Source: Kappaphycus alvarezii
Lineage: Eukaryota > Rhodophyta > Florideophyceae > Gigartinales > Solieriaceae
NCBI GenBank assembly: GCA_002205965.3
Contig: NADL03000645.1
Span: 1,054,001 to 1,118,000 of the forward strand
DNA length: 64,000 nucleotides
Reading direction: 5' to 3'
The translations under genes were made by a program, and so were the position numbers. Numbering within the stretch: position 1 is the stretch's first letter; every line of letters begins with the position of its first letter. This document shows, one piece after another, positions 30,368-41,782 of the stretch. Under the pieces are notes generated by a model, which did not search any database, had not been told where the DNA came from, and saw only the letters and a program-made list of their open reading frames with translations.

Positions 30368-31173
30368 TTCTTTTGCCATGGCATGCGGCGATCGGCAGTA
30401 CTTAACGTGATCTCTTTGAAGCAATACGCTACTTTATCCCTGGACAAAAAAATTTAGCCACCCTGAACATTGCAAGAGTTATTTTTTTGAATCCCACGGT
30501 TGAACGCAAGTGTCCGAGTTTTGACGTTTATGGCCAGATCGACATCTCCGGCCTCCAGGTTCTCCAGGATATTGCCAACAGCACCGCCGCTAGGAGGGGA
30601 AAGCCTGCCTTCACGGAGTTTCGCGCGCTTCGTAGAATGGTGTCATCATTCGTGCAGCGGTATACTGCCGTCATGGTCAACTAGCACAAATTCTGCGCGG
30701 TTGAACCCCAATAGGTCCAGCCGGGGCCGTACGGGCCCCTCGTAATGCATTTTAGTAATACAAGGTCACCATTTCCCGAGTTTTGATACAACAAATATAT
30801 TTGTTTCCATTCCCGACACGCAAATAAAGCAGTAATGTCTCTTAGGTTATTTGTGATGCCAAGTTGTCTATACAAGTGTATTCTCGGAGGGTATCTAAAC
30901 AGTCACCAATAAACATAGTCTTGCTTCAGAGTGTTCTCTGAAGATTTTGGGTACCTGTTGCACTATAGGAAGATGAGACTTGTGATAATTGTTTTTGCGA
31001 GAAAAGGGGTTAGAGCTCTCCCCACGGATTTCGCGTTGTGGTTGTGGGCTTGTAAGCTAAAAGATCCCGCAGAAACTGTAGACTCCCTAGCAAGATATTC
31101 CTGTACGTTTCGTGTACATTACTTTCTAGTTGGTACACACGCTCAAGCACTTGCATCATAGGTCCTGCCAATG
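30368..31173. other. Intergenic, with an unplaced protein-like stretch at 30490-30745
   Basis: Plus frames 30487-30684 and 30500-30745 overlap with GC-rich composition. The minus-strand reading of the same stretch contains VDHDGSIPLHE, which is ankyrin-repeat-like, but it is soon stopped. None of the three can be preferred; it may be a decayed ankyrin-type gene on the minus strand. Confidence 0.3.
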
Positions 31174-31683
31174 GTTTGATTACAAGTACAGAGGACTCCC
31201 AACCTTTCCATTACTCGCAGTAAACCACCCCTTTACCCCCACTCCGACTTCGGAGAGTATTGCGGCGACTTCGACGCCGATCAGGACGACGACTGGTTCA
31301 ATGAACTGGCGCCATCTGTTCCCCAAAAGAACAGGCCCTCTACTATCCCGGTGCAACAACCGAAAACCCCAAGCTCCCCACCTTCTGGTGGCGAGCAGCT
31401 CCAATCTTCCGAATCTTCGGAAGCCGCTGTTATTTCAAACAAACCCCAAGGCGTCTATGGGTCGGCGTCAACTTGGCGAGAGAGTGGGGCCAGTACGAGC
31501 ACCGAGAAGGGAACGGGATTGGAACTTTGGGGACCGTGCGGAACCGAGCGGTTGTGGGTGCCGGTAAGTTGGATGGATTGGAACGATTTGAACTCTGAAG
31601 AAGGTAATGAAATCGATGATGACATTGCTGACGCAGAGGGAGAGGAGGGATGTGAGAAGGAGAACGGTGACGAGTACGCGTAG
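31174..31683 (+). CDS. Hypothetical acidic Ser/Pro-rich protein, start not visible
   Basis: A plus-strand frame of 169 codons is open from just after TGA at 31171-31173 to TAG at 31681-31683. It has no ATG in its first half. Composition is non-random: an Asp-rich patch (CGDFDADQDDDWFNEL), a Ser/Pro/Gln-rich middle (KTPSSPPSGGEQLQSSES), a Trp-containing segment (VSWMDWNDLN) and an acidic tail. This looks like a disordered regulatory protein or a 3' exon joined across an intron to an upstream exon. A possible acceptor is tacag at 31187-31191. No family is recognised. Confidence 0.4.
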
Positions 31684-32053
31684 GATCGAATAGGATTGGA
31701 TTTACCAAGGTTATTGCAGTACCCTTGTTTTAGGCATTCTAAGCACACACCCAATTTACACATTCAAGTAAACCCCCGTTTACCCCCTTTACCCCCTTAC
31801 ACTAGCTTTTCAGAGGTACAGTAGTGGTTAAAGTTTGGACCTGCGAAAAGCGTTTTGTTCCACCCACAGCATTTGAAGACATACTCGGTTGCACCTATTG
31901 ACAAGGGATGAACAGGGTTGGATTACTGCGAGTTGTGCGATGTTTGGGAGCCAATGTTTTTGCACTCGAATCCTGTTGCTGGATCTATATGAGGAGTAAA
32001 TGAGCATTTCCACTGGTTGAAACGCAGTTTCTAGAGGGACCAGTACTGACAAG
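31684..32053. other. Intergenic
   Basis: Nothing recognised. Short C-rich runs (acccccgtttacccccttt) occur near 31770. Confidence 0.5.
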
Positions 32054-32058
32054 GAGTC

Positions 32059-32779
32059 TGGTAGGGGTAAATTGTCGGGAGAAGAGATACTCAGAACCAA
32101 TTACCCCAAGAAGGAGCTGTTGCAAGCGAAAAAAGTGCTACCGTGGTATAGTGGAGCCAACAAAAAGGGGTGGGTAAGGAAGAAAGTTGAGAGGGCTACA
32201 AGCAAGTGTAGAAGGGGCAGGGTCTGCCACTTATGTTCTCTGACTAGCGTAAGAAAAATGTTTCTTGGGTCTGAAGTTCACCCTCAACTTCCTACTACTC
32301 GGGACTTGACTTGAAGTTGTCTGCCAACTTGCTTGACCTCCACAAGAGGAAGCAGTTTACTCAGCTTATGTAGACTTTTTGGCTAACCCTAAATTCTCAA
32401 CCAAACATACTAAGTACCACAAAATGCATTAAAGCGAGTCGTGTGAACGAGAGAGACTAGTAGAAGATATTTCCTCAAGGTAATATATCTAGATGCCATA
32501 CCCATGGCCGCCACCCATCGGCCAGGGGTGGGAACTAATGTGGCCATTATATAGACCTTTCAGAGTGACTCTTTATGTCATCCAGAACCTGGACGTGTAC
32601 TGACATATGTTGATGGCAGCGTGTCTTAAAAAAAAATCAACCTATGAACTTGCCACACTCATCCGAATTAAAAATCTGTGGCAACTTCAGATACCGTAAA
32701 AATCTTTTGCAAATTCCGCTACTGTATTCGAATTTTGTCCTCTTCTAGATTTTTTCGCATGCAAGTTTAGTGCAAATCA
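32059..32779 (-). repeat. Solo LTR, short type, minus orientation
   Basis: 721 bp, related to the element 2 LTR, with TGATT...CTACCA ends read on the minus strand. It is flanked by a perfect GAGTC duplication (32054-32058 and 32780-32784), so it is one insertion reduced to a single LTR by LTR-LTR recombination. It shares the 5' and 3' LTR domains with element 1 but has a different ~130-bp middle and no acidic ORF. Its TATA has decayed to tacataagc. It is independent of element 2, which lies 580 bp away in the opposite orientation. Confidence 0.93.
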
Positions 32780-32784
32780 GAGTC

Positions 32785-33360
32785 ACCACACATAATGTTT
32801 TACTGTACAGGTCCACCTACTACAAGTGGCATTTAAGAGAAGGATCTTTCCCAAGCTGAAATTCTGAGATACACTGAACTGTACAATATTACGATATGCT
32901 AGAGTCGTGTCATTGCTTGTTTTTGGGACTAGACAGGTAAATTCTGCTGTATTAAATCCAAGGCACATCCGATTGGCCTTTAGTACTACGGGAAGTTGAT
33001 AAGCCCAAAGAGAAAGATTCAAGGCACATCAACACTGGAGCGTTGGCGTCCAATTATGCCCTCAACTGCTGTTTTAATGGCAGAGCTTCCCCAAGTGGTC
33101 TGAAACGGAGAGTTACGCAGCCAGAGCACTGCGAAAGGAGTAGTGGAGATGGTGGTAGTGAGTCTCAGAAAGATGGGGGCAAAGGTTTAGTGGATTGTAG
33201 CTGGAACCCTCCAAAAATCCCGAGATGCCCACTTTCTATACTGTAGAAAGCACTGCAGCCTTACTACAGATTTTCTAGACATGTGCAAACACAGAAGTGA
33301 TATAGTACTACAAAGTGTAATTGTAAATAGAGAATCATATGCCAATATGGCCTCAACACT
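32785..33360. other. Intergenic between solo LTR and element 2
   Basis: No supported gene. The left end of element 2 falls near 33361, where similarity to the element 1 protease begins. Confidence 0.5.
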
Positions 33361-33987
33361 ATTCCTACAACGAAGAAGATAACTTTCGCTGATGGGAACT
33401 TCTCTCAATGCATGGGCACGGTCGAAACTATCGCAGTGTTCTTCGAAGATCTAAAAGTCAATCTAGATTTACTAATCATGCCTGACGTTCCATTTGACGT
33501 AATAGTTGGCTGCCCAGCAATGGAAGAACTGAAAACATGCAAAGATCTAGGTAATCGAAATGTGTCAATTCAAGTAGATGGAAACGAGGTCCAGATGCCA
33601 CTCGACTACGATAGGAGCGGTGATCTGAGGAATTTAATGGAAAGACCAGCGAAGACTTCACATCCAGTTATGGGGACCGAGGATCGAAATGACCGCTTGG
33701 ACAACTCGGAAGAAGATATCTTGAACTTCGTGTGGGATGGTTCAGATTCTGGCTTCGAAACGGATGATGACAGGGACTGCGGAGATGAGAGCAGACCTGA
33801 ATTTGTCGCGGTATGTGGACAATTTACGGTAACCGGAAACCAGAGAGAAAATATAAGAAATGAGGGGTTGAGGGAAGAAGTTGGCCTCATGGGAGTAGAA
33901 AAAGGAGCCCTTTGCGAACAAATCCGAACAGAAAGAGAGAAGAGAACGGGAGAAATCGAAAAAAGGGGTTTCATCTCCCTTTTCTAG
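33361..33987 (+). pseudogene. Element 2 protease C-terminal part and acidic tether
   Basis: Reads TFADGNFSQCMGTVET then LIMPDVPFDVIVGCPAMEEL, the flap and second half of the aspartic protease. An acidic tether with DGSDSGFETDDD is equivalent to element 1 at 5620-5660. The catalytic Asp region is absent because of the 5' truncation. The frame is open for 191 codons from 33412. Confidence 0.8.
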
Positions 33988-34030
33988 CAACCGAGCAAGT
34001 TTCCGAGACAATTTTATCTTAAATAGTCAT

Positions 34031-35340
34031 TGCACGGGATGTGTCAGACTTGCGTCAAGCAGATGTTCCTGTAAAGCACGCATTTGAGCTAGTAGAACCA
34101 AAACCAATATATAATAGACCTCTGTGGCAGTCGCCGAGGTGGGATACGCTTATAGAAGAGAACGTCAAAGAGATGTAGAAAAATGGTATTTTAACACCCA
34201 TGTCTTCTTCATGGTCATTCCCAGCTGTCATCGCGACCAAGAAGGATGGAAACCCGAGATTCTGGGTTTATTAAAGGTTATTGAACGGGAAGATGATACC
34301 TGATCGGTTACCAATTCCGAACTTGGAGGAAATTCTCGAAGACGTGAAAGATGGGAAATATTTCACAACTATCGACCTTTATACTGGCTACTGGGAAATT
34401 AATTTAGAGGAGAAATGCAAAGAAAAGAAGAACTTCAAAGTGTAAAATATGAACTTTAAGATTCTAAGTGATGCCTTTTCCTCTCATGAACGCACTGGCT
34501 ACCTTTCAAAGAAAGATGAACGAGGTCCTAAAGGGACTCCCCTTCGCAAGGGTATACATCGACGATGTGGTTATATTTTCGAAGAAACTGGAGTATCATG
34601 TGATTCATATCAAAGAAGTGGTTAAAAGGATATCAAATTATTGTTTGAAGATGAAGCGGAGTAAGTGTCTCATCGCACAGACATTTGTATCACTACTGGT
34701 CCATACAGTCGATCGGGAGGGAATAAATGTAGACCCGGACGAGATTTCGAAAATCAAGCTGGCACCCCGTCCAGCTTCGAAGACGGTATTAAGAAGTTTA
34801 CTAGGCCTCGCCTCTTACTACAGGAGGTTTATTAGGAATTTCGCTAAAATACCGGCCCGCTTCATTCTTGCACGTCAAAGAACGGAAAATTCGTATGGAA
34901 CCAGGATATGCAAAAATCCTTCAAGGAGCTTAAGGAAAAGCTTTTCGCCCCTCCAGTCCTCATTTATCCTGATTTCAAGGTTCCGTTTATAGTAGAGAAG
35001 GATGGGTCAGACCATGCAGTTGGGGCCGTTTTGTCCAAAAATAACGAAACAGATGGACTTCACCCGGTCCAGTTTGCTAGTAGAACGTTGAACGAGGCGG
35101 AGAAAAGATATTCTGTGTCCGATAATGAGACACTGGCGGTCGTGTTTGCATTGAAAAAATTTAGGTTATATCTTTTATTGCTCGAAAAGTTTACTCTAGT
35201 GACTGAACACAGGGCGCTCAGAGCAGTATTTCAAAAGACGGACGTGCACCACCATTGGGCGAGATGTCGCAAACTTCTTGCGGAGTACAGGTTTGAGATA
35301 AATTACAGACCTGGACGAGAAAATTCACCTGCAGCCTTCC
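34031..35340 (+). pseudogene. pol: Element 2 reverse transcriptase and RNase H, decayed
   Basis: Motifs in order: FELVEPKPIYNRP, SSSWSFPAVIATKKDG, RLPIPNLEEILED, TIDLYTGYW, PLMNALATFQRKMNE and ARVYIDDVVIFSKK (YIDD kept, ~34550-34580). RNase H follows with VEKDGSDHAVGAVL, NETLAVVFALKKF, VTEHRAL and RPGRENSPAAFLSR. Several catalytic acids are changed (D to E or A) compared with element 1. At least four frame breaks or stops occur, including near 34180, 34270, 34445 and 34880. Confidence 0.88.
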
Positions 35341-35429
35341 TTTCTCGCTTAGGAGAACAACAAAAACAGGGAAAATTCTTTGGTGATGAGGTCGCAAGGT
35401 TAATTGGGGTAAATAGGTTAGAATCCAAA

Positions 35430-36600
35430 AGCTATGAAGCCGAAACTGAGGCCCTCATTCAATTTTAACCGTCTGGAAATAAGAAGAATAGACCCCAAGC
35501 ACAAGGATTGGGTTCGAAGGAACCAGAAGGCATTTCTCTTTTGGGAGAAAAGGCTGTTTCGACACGCCAGAACAGGTCTCGGACTAGTTACCTCACTAGA
35601 GGAGCGGGGTAAGATCTTGGGACTTTCCACGATGAAATCGGTCACTAGGATCTTAAAACAACAAAGAAGTTTATTATGGATAGATTTTGGTGGTCTACTA
35701 TCCCTAAGGACGATTTCTGATTCGTGGAAAGTTGTGATGTGTGCCGGAATTCGCGCCCGTACGAAAGTACAGGTTGACGTTGAAATTTCCAATCTCCGCT
35801 CTCTTAGAGAGTTTCTCCGTTGATTTCGCAGGACATTTTCGAAAACCTTTCAAAGGAAACAAGTATATCCTAATTGGAGTGGAGCACCTTACTTGCTGGC
35901 CTATAGAAATACCAGTGGAGGATACCACCGCGGAGGTAGTTCTGAGATGAGAACAGGAACAAATTATTGAACCTTTTGGTCTCCCGAAAAGGATTATATC
36001 GGATAAACCTCTCTGATTTACAGCAAAAGCAATAAAAATAAATTCATGGAAAGAAGGAGAATTCATTCGAAGACGGTTCTTGCTTACACTCCCATGTCGA
36101 ATACCAGAGCAGAGAGGATGGTGGGGACGATAAAAAGAGCCATATCAAAGACTTTATCGGGTAGTAGCATGGAATGGGAGGAAGCAATCCCAAAGATCCT
36201 CTATGGAATTAGAAGAATGAAGGGAACAAACGGACATTTCACGTTCGAATTACTGTACGGGAAAATCCCACGAATGATGAAGGAGGATAAAATGTCCAAC
36301 GCAAACGGGCTAAAAGAAAGTGTAGGAGAAACGGAGCTACTATCTGCAAGGAATCGTCAAGCGGAGTGAGTGAATGCAAATTCGGGGGTCGTTCAGTCGG
36401 GGGCAAAGGGTCCGACATTTACGGTCGGTGTAAAGTTCTCGTAACCCACGGACGGGTGTTGTAACATATAGTAAAATGGCCTGCGTTCGAAACATAATAC
36501 TCTGATCCATGCGTGGTTACCACGGCAAGACACCCGCATTAAGAACTCTCCTCAAGTTCAGGGAAAAAATAGAGGAGACTCCTTCATATTCTACGTCTCG
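35430..36600 (+). pseudogene. Element 2 integrase, decayed
   Basis: The NWVRRNQKAF-like start of the zinc domain is at ~35510, and a decayed H...GH motif at ~35630. The core has SVDFAGHF (~35815), IISDKPL (~35998, Asn to Lys after the Asp) and TRAERMVG (~36105) for the D-D-E triad, then WEEAIPKILYGIR and FTFELLYGKIPR. After a stop at 36367-36369, broken frames read like the GAKGPTFTVG and HGRVL...WPAF...Y.GPCV motifs of an integrase C-terminal domain, the part missing from element 1. Confidence 0.8.
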
Positions 36601-37743
36601 TCCCGTACCAAGTGAGGGCGGAAGCGGATTTTATGATAGAACAGCCTGTCCACCCAATGAAATCTTACTCCATAATTATACAATGATTCGGATCGGCGGA
36701 AAGAGAGCTTGGGAGTGGGTAGGAATGATTTAACGAGAAGATTCGGATCCACATGTACTTATTCACTTCTTCAATAATATTTGCTTATTTTTCCGGATAC
36801 AAAATGAACCATTTATTTCCGAAGTAGGTTATAAACTACTATTGAGGGTATTCTATTCGCTTCAAAACGGAAGATTCATAGTAATCGGCCCCGAGTTTGT
36901 GCAGATGATCTACCACTACTCCATTTGACGATATGGAATCGTCCCAGAAGAAAAAATATCCTTCCCGTATCTAAAGGTTATCAGAAACATGTATTCGTTT
37001 CTAAATGAGCATCCTGAGGTATCACGCACATTCTATGATTTGGCTGCAGACACCGAATATAGATTTTTCCCATATCCTCTATGGGAACCTGAAGTTTCTC
37101 CGCCAAGGAAAGGGGGTTCTGCTGAAGACCAAGACCCTCCAGAGAACGTCGTGATGATTCGAGCAGGACCATCCAGTGATCGAGGCGGACCATTAAAGAG
37201 GGCAAGGCGTCGAGAGCGAGAGGGAAGGTCCTCACGGAGATCACTTCCAACAACGTCCAGTCCCCTAGGGGGAAACTATGCCTCCTTGATTATTGGACTG
37301 CTACTAATTAGACGCTGGCCTCGGTAAATAACAGAGAACCCTCGAGAAGCCGAGGTAATTTACTACTTTGCGATTGGTATTTTCCTATGCTTCCAATGCA
37401 TTCACGGGGCGCACGTTACTCTTGAGGACTCAATTCTTATGGTGCGAGTTTTTTATCCTTCAGATACCCGTTTCTAGATCCGTTATCAGAGAAGTTCGCT
37501 TACTACATCTACTGTCGTACATTTGGAAAGTTTGGAGAAATAAAACAAGAGGGGCTCATTACAGGACACTATGAAACTATCCATAGAATTTACGAAACTC
37601 TTGACCAAGAAACAGAGGCGTTTATTGAACGGTACACACTATACGACCAACTCGGAAATCAGCTAGTGCCATGTCCTTCCAGTCAACCATATACTCTCCC
37701 TGATGAATGGACAGAATTACCAGAGGGACACCGAGAGCAATAA
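36601..37743 (+). pseudogene. Element 2 extra ORF after integrase, broken
   Basis: Homologous to the element 1 frame at 8225-8947. In order: VIRNMYSFLNEHPEV (element 1: VVRPIYVFLKNNQDV), YRFFPYPLWEPEVSPP, EDQDPPENVV, an Arg/Ser/Pro-rich stretch and IFLCFQCIHGAH with LEDSI. After shifts come KFAYYIY, IHRIYETL, QLGNQLVPCPSSQPY and a stop at 37741-37743. An upstream stretch (36660-36980) rich in aromatic and hydrophobic residues seems to belong to the same region. Conservation of block order and protein similarity despite DNA divergence indicates a genuine protein of this retrotransposon family. Confidence 0.65.
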
Positions 37744-37779
37744 GGACGAGCCGGGATGATCGACTTGAGCGGAAGGGCG

Positions 37780-38502
37780 TGATATGCACTAAAATTACAC
37801 GCGAAAAAAATCTAGAAGAGACAAAATTCGAATACGGTAGCGGAATTTGCGAGAGATTTTTACAGTACCTGAATTTGTAAGAGGTTTTTAATTTGGATGG
37901 GTGTGGCAAGTTCATAGGTTGACTTTTTTATTTTAAGACACGCTGCCATTAATATATTTCAGTACACGTCCAGGTTCTGGGTGATATTAAGAGCTACCCT
38001 GAAAGGCCTATGTAATGGCCACATAAATTCCAAACCCTTGCCGATGGGTGGCTGGCATGGGTATGACATGTAGATATATTACCTTGAGGAAATATCTTCT
38101 ACTATTCTCTCTTGTTCACACGATTCCCTTTAATGCATTTTGTGGTACTTAGTATGTTTTTTGAGACTTTAGGGTTAGCCAAAAAGTCTATATAAGCAGA
38201 GAAAACTGCTTCCTATTGTGGAGGTCAGTCAAGTTGGCAGACAAATTGAAACCAAGTCCCAAGTAATAGGAAGTTGAGAGTCAAATTCAGACCCAGGAAC
38301 CATTTTTCTGATGCTGGTCACAGAGCATCACTGCTAGACGCTGACTCTTCAATACATTCTTGTAGCCCTCTCAACTGTCGTCCTTACACACCCCTTTTTG
38401 TTCGCTCCACTATACCACGGTAGCAATTTTTTCGCTTGCAACAACTCATTCTTGGGGTGATCGGTTCTGAGTATCTCTTCTCCCGACGATTTACCACTAT
38501 CA
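37780..38502 (+). repeat. Element 2 3' LTR, short type
   Basis: 723 bp from TGATATGCAC to CCACTATCA. The first ~195 bp and the part after ~38100 align with element 1 LTRs. Between them is a ~130-bp segment that replaces the ~770-bp ORF module. A TATATAAG box lies at 38189-38196. No 5' partner LTR exists, so a target duplication cannot be tested. Confidence 0.9.
38189..38196 (+). promoter_or_regulatory. TATA box of the element 2 LTR
   Basis: TATATAAG in gtctatataagcagag, about 310 bp from the LTR 3' end, equivalent to the boxes in the other LTRs. Confidence 0.65.
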
Positions 38503-38540
38503 GGCTGTTGCCTGATAGGGGTAAATCGTCCGGAGAAAGG
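38478..38540. repeat. Fold-back at the LTR end (tail-to-tail LTR termini)
   Basis: The LTR terminus continues as caggc-tgtt-gcctg and then into an inverted copy of its own last ~25 bases (tgataggggtaaatcgtccgg). Arms are about 28-31 bp with a few mismatches and the loop is 4 bases. Similarity to the LTR stops after ~38540, so only the terminus was duplicated in inverted orientation. Confidence 0.9.
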
Positions 38541-38689
38541 TAACCTCGTATTGAGTCAGATCTTAAGTGGGGCAAAGCTGATGTGAAGCGGAACTATATG
38601 CAAGAAACGAAGATGCAGCTGTGTCCTAAGAAGAGGTGAGAACGATGCCCAGGGTCAACTTTTTCTCTTGGAGCGATTTAGCCGGTAAT

Positions 38690-39960
38690 TGGAGCTCCTT
38701 GAATATTGTGCTGTCGAGCACTCCACATGCCAGTGTACTTACGCAATTTTAGATTGAGCCATCAAAAAATTCAGCCCTTTTCCGTTTGGAGGAGGGCGGC
38801 ACAAGTCGCAGAAGGTAGCTCACTTTGCAGACCCCAAAGAATTACAAAGTAATTGAAGTGAGGCTTGTGTGTCTTTAAGATACATAACTGCGTGTAGGAA
38901 AGATTCGATGGAATGTAAATGGTACAAGATGTGCTTTTCCATGGACACTTGTGAACCGATGGGTGCGTTTACAACCGTATCTGCTCTGTATTCTTGTCGC
39001 ATGTCAGAGGATATGCGACCTGAACCGACGCGGAAGGGGCATTAGGGCACTACAACTTGCGTTTCGACGACGCTATGTGAGGTTCACGAATTTTGGCCGC
39101 AGGAAAGAAAGAAACAAGATTGATTTGGGTATGGCCTTGTTCCTCGCTACAATGGAGCCATCGTCATAATACTACAACTGCAAAAAGCAGCACATCAAGC
39201 CCTTTGTCCTCCTCGCCCAGTGCATAAAGTAATTCTTTGATCCTAAGAGCGATGGTGTGAAGCACAAGGGCAAAGAGCAGGCTGCTTATCGGATCTCCGG
39301 GTCTCCTTGCTGGGTTCCTACAATACTATGAATAATCTCGAAGCATGTCCAATGGGACGCTGGGTCGGTGTTTTAACAATGCAAAACCCAAGGAAGGAGC
39401 AGAGGGAGTGATTTCGAACGGCGATGAAGAATGAGGCACGGCTGCACATGTGGAATTCATTCTTCAGATACACCGATGGAAGAGAATATTCCGAGCTACT
39501 TCCAAACTTGTTCACAATGCGTCGAGCGAATTGAACTACCGAATATACTCCTACTTTGGTGTTGGAAACACCCTGAAGAGGCTGAAAGTAACGGGCGGCC
39601 TTCTCATTGACCGGCCTTGCAGGGCAGCAGCTCACCAACCTGTGCAAAGTTTCCCCCACTGCAACAGGGCGCGGATTCACGTCTTTCTTTGCGGGAGATG
39701 TGAGTCGGGCTCCGGCGATCCACAGCGCGAGTGTAATAGGGACTTTCCCGAAAGCCAAGAAATTTACCAAATCTGTCAGCAAATCCAGGAATTTTCCCTG
39801 CGTGGACGAAATAGGAGTCCTTAGAAGCTAGTCGATGTGAGACAGGCGAAGTAACCACCTCCCTGGGGCTGAAACCGGATTTAACGAGCGAACTTCCGGA
39901 AAAACCCCACCCTTCGTGATCGCTTGGATTTAGGGAATTACAGAGGGAAGTTCGAAACAC
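38690..39960 (-). mobile_element. Non-LTR retroelement copy D, minus strand, degenerate
   Basis: The reading from 39782 down has LTDLVNFLAFGKVPITL, ARLTSPAKKDVNPRPVAVGE (matching RPIAVG of copy B), QGVSNTKVGVYSVV and YLKNEFHMCSR (decayed D..NAFN..SR). Then, after shifts, come GTQQGDP with SLLFALVLHTIAL near 39260-39310 and YYDDGSIV near 39140-39170. Further along are APIGSQVSMEKHIL, DTQASLQLLCNSLGSAK and a LLRLVPP-like motif down to about 38780. It is the same family as copies A and B. The C-terminal nuclease-like domain is not seen. Confidence 0.75.
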
Positions 39961-41660
39961 ATTGAAAGAGCAAAAATGATGTCAACGGAAAAGGGAACCG
40001 CCAATTACCCGAGATGAGAGTTATCGTAGGCGACTTAAATGATGAAGTAGACGTTAATTGAAAAGGGCTAGGAGTGATACTGAAACAAGAGTGATTACTT
40101 TAGTATAAATTTTAAAGAACTGGCTCTACCAACTAGCTTAGAGGCTTCAGGGAGCTGATCGATGGTTATCGTTTCGAATTTGGCTCCTTGCTTGCCATCT
40201 ATGTCCTGAAGGAACCAATTTATTCAGCTTACATTGACATTTTTACAAACTAAACTAATGATAACACTAACAGAACCGCCAAAAAAGCAGGAAAAGACTT
40301 CATGTGGACGTAGCTAATTTTAAAAACGATAATTGACAAAAAATAAACAAATACTCCTGCCAATCTTTTTCTTGTAGGTCAGTACCTAGTAATTACCTCA
40401 AGACATTATAAGTTCCTATGAAGTCCCCACAAGTGCTCATTGAAGGCCCATGGTTGCCTTTCCATTCCCTGCGAGGAATATAGCTCATATAATGTCTCTC
40501 CCACCGGACTCGTGGTCGAGACAACCGTTTCCATACAATGCGTTCCTTCTGCTCCTTTGTTATCCATTCCGCCCTCCCTCTCCTCAACGTCGGACTCCTC
40601 GACATTACTCTCGGAATCGTGTTCGGCTTCCTGTAAAAGAGGGAGGTAGTTTTACATAAAAAGAGAAAAAGAGTGAAAAGAGTAGAACGAGACGGGAATT
40701 CCGTCTCGAAAAAAGAAACAAGAAAGTGTAGAGAATAACATTACGAGAAAGAATTTCTACGCGTAAAAAGAATACCTTCAGTTTCTCTCTTGAAATACTC
40801 TTCAACACCCTGAAGCGACTTGTGATGTTTTGTATGGAGGTCGTTAGATACTATTTGGTTGCGGGTAACAAACCTAGTGAACCTATCGATTGCACAGACT
40901 CATCTTATGATATTTCTGAGGCGAATCTAATTGTGCGGCGGAGATGTGCCTGTTTCTGCTCGCGGCCTGTTAATGCTCGCTTGATTGGAGAATTCACTTG
41001 CAGAAGGAATTTTATCATAATATATGGGACTGCCTTGAATTCCAGAATTCAATCCTTTCCCACATTTTATCGCTGGCGCATAGGAATTGGGTTTACAGGT
41101 CTTAACCGAGCGATCTTGAAGGAGAGGATGTGTTCGAAATCATAGCGGAGGAAAGAGGAAAATTTTGGAGAGTTTCTCTTCCGCATCACTATGAAAGTGT
41201 GCATAAGCACATGCTGCTTCACAAATACCGTTTTCCAGAGAGCAGTTCAAGGATAACAGGAGATATGTAGGGATATGAGACAACAAATAGATGTGTGTAT
41301 GGTGAGGATGTCCTAGTGACGCGGCAAAGGCTGCTTAGAAAGCGGACCGGGTTGTCTAAGAAAGGGAAACAGTGTAGGGACTGGATAAAGGTGAATAGGT
41401 AACAGTTTAGGGGCTCGATCAAAAGGATTAGGAGCCGATATGAGGACGGTGTTTTTACCAGCTTGTTGCTGTTGGTTCTCATGCAATGGGACATACTGCT
41501 TCAGTGCCATATTAACAGTTCATTTTCGGCACTTGGAGTGCGAAAAATCGAAGAGTCCCGCAGAAGGTTGTTTGGATACCTTGAACCCATTTATCTGTCA
41601 CGGCAACTGCAATGAAAATTGATACGTTGCGCGAGGTATATGTTGAGGCGACTGTCTCAT
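39961..41660. other. Intergenic, no supported gene
   Basis: Two overlapping Ser/Pro-rich frames at 40440-40659 look compositional. A purine-rich tract spans about 40640-40780 and contains the perfect hairpin CGAGACGG-gaatt-CCGTCTCG (40688-40708). The right part may contain the 3' LTR of element 3 (minus strand, starting at ~41663), but no partner LTR was found to prove it. Confidence 0.45.
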
Positions 41661-41782
41661 TCATTTTCGCCCTCCCCTGCTTTGACCCGCTCGAGTGGAC
41701 ATTTAGTAGTACCTATGATCAAATTGGGTAATAGGTATCCTTCCCCCCTCTCTCGGTGTTTCAATAAGATGTAAACCTCATA

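Larger units (their letters stand above)
33361..38502 (+). mobile_element. Element 2: 5'-truncated Ty3/gypsy retrotransposon
   Basis: Related to element 1 (recognisable protein identity across Pol, diverged nucleotides) and in the same orientation. It starts inside the protease, lacks 5' LTR and gag, and continues through reverse transcriptase, RNase H, integrase, a region containing the extra ORF, a polypurine tract (37767-37779) and a 723-bp short-type LTR. Many stops and frameshifts show it is old. It retains about 0.7 kb between integrase core and extra ORF that element 1 has lost. Confidence 0.9.

Noticed and set aside
32059-38502. The minus LTR and element 2 as one element with paired LTRs
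   Set aside because: The LTRs are in opposite orientation and the minus LTR has its own perfect GAGTC duplication on both sides, so it is a separate solo insertion.
40440-40659. Two overlapping Ser/Pro-rich 69-codon frames
   Set aside because: A pyrimidine-rich stretch gives such frames by composition; no start context or homologous copy.
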